Assembly (NCBI GenBank): GCA_032173965.1
Contig: CM063298.1
Location: forward strand, 11,531,501-11,595,500
Direction: 5' to 3'
Source of the DNA: Sitta carolinensis
Lineage: Eukaryota; Chordata; Aves; Passeriformes; Sittidae
DNA: 64,000 nucleotides
Below are positions 63,301-64,000 of the stretch, piece after piece. A program made the translations under genes and the position numbers. The number at the start of each line of letters is the position of its first letter. Positions within the stretch are counted from its first letter, which is position 1. The notes under the pieces were generated by a model. The model worked only from the letters and a program-made list of their open reading frames with translations. It was not told the origin of the DNA and did no database searches.

Positions 63301-64000
63301 TGGGGGCTCTGCAGCCAGGGAAGGGCAGGGGGCTGCTCAGCAGGGATGGAGGGACATCACTCAGGTGGGGGACACTGTCCTGGCTGAGGGGGTAAATCCA
63401 GTCAAGAGGAGATCACAGCAAACCCAGGAAAAGTGAGGAGTGAAAAAATGGCAGAAAGGGAAGAAAGAACCAAACAGGGCTCAGCTAATGGGGAGAACAG
63501 AAGGAATCACTGGATGGAAGCTCTGGGGAAAGGGCTGTGAGCCAGCCCAGGCAGGTGCTGCAGTTCAGCCTTGCAGGTGTGATGTGCAGGTGCAGACAGG
63601 TCCAGCTGTCCCCTGGGGGACTCAGGGAGAGCAGGGAAGAGAGGGAACACAGGGAACACCACAGGGACACCAGGGGAACAGAGCCTTCCCCTGCTCCTGG
63701 TTTAGCTGTGCCAGCTCTCCTGCACTCGAGGCTGTGTCCAGGATCTCCTCCATGATCCTGGCAGGCTCCAGGGACAGGTGGCAATGGCTTCAGGCTCCAG
63801 CCAGCCCCAGGCTCTCGTGTTTCACTTCTGTGACATCTCCCTTGGGAGCTCCCCAGGCACTGTGTGCATTGCCTGCAGCTAAATCCAGGGATTTGCTGTT
63901 GGGTCTTTTAGCTCAACCTGGGGAATGGATGCTGGCTAAGAGCCTTTTGAAGGCCCTTTGTGTTACTGGCCCAATTCCTGGCCACAGCTCCCTGGGAGCT

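Larger units (their letters stand above)
57661..64000. other. Downstream intergenic region to window end
   Basis: No gene recognised in 6.3 kb on either strand. Contents: a 31-bp array (57788-58060), CR1 fragments, a 51-bp array (62440-62715) and an A/T-rich array (62840-63300). Long open frames at 62.3-62.9 kb come from the 51-bp array, whose period is a multiple of three. Confidence 0.55.

Overview
The window is a gene-rich, GC-rich piece of vertebrate nuclear DNA with short introns, CR1-type LINE fragments and very many GC-rich minisatellites. It fits a bird microchromosome or small macrochromosome. The gene neighbourhood (PIK3R5, PIK3R6, CCDC42) matches human 17p13.1, which by general knowledge corresponds to avian chromosome 18. 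I cannot fix the species. No bacterial, plasmid or CRISPR features are present.

Layout, left to right: (1) 1-7546, + strand, the 3' two thirds of PIK3R5 (p101, adaptor of PI3Kgamma), entering the window mid-gene. (2) 7547-14655, non-coding, with a C-rich hairpin region near 8.8-9.3 kb and a CpG-rich block near 10-10.7 kb that may hold the PIK3R6 promoter. (3) 14739-29001, + strand, complete PIK3R6 (p84/p87), 19 coding exons, beginning with a 13-nt coding exon. (4) 29-33 kb, 3'UTR and non-coding DNA with a possible conserved element. (5) 33352-41076, + strand, a six-exon bMERB-domain gene resembling human BMERB1 (C16orf45), with a C-terminal CaaX box. (6) 43377-47536, - strand, CCDC42, convergent with the previous gene. 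(7) 47.5-52.6 kb, non-coding with several minisatellites. (8) 52704-57105, + strand, a TBC1D24-like gene (TBC plus TLDc). (9) 57.7-64 kb, non-coding, with CR1 fragments and tandem arrays.

PIK3R5 and PIK3R6 are the two alternative regulatory subunits of p110gamma PI3-kinase and lie head-to-tail. The bMERB and TBC1D24-like genes both have their human counterparts on 16p13 rather than 17p13, so this locus may hold ohnologues kept here and lost in mammals.

Four of the five genes need a one-base correction to give a continuous family-like protein (near 1105-1160, 28957-28960, 47255 and 54669-54670). The shifts lie in or next to G/C-rich runs and otherwise intact exons and splice sites surround them, so consensus indel errors are more likely than gene decay. 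Exon boundaries were placed by hand from splice signals, reading phase and remembered human protein sequences. I see no wholly new gene system. The most interesting material is the paralogous gene pair, the exon-hugging minisatellites and the repeated small frameshifts.
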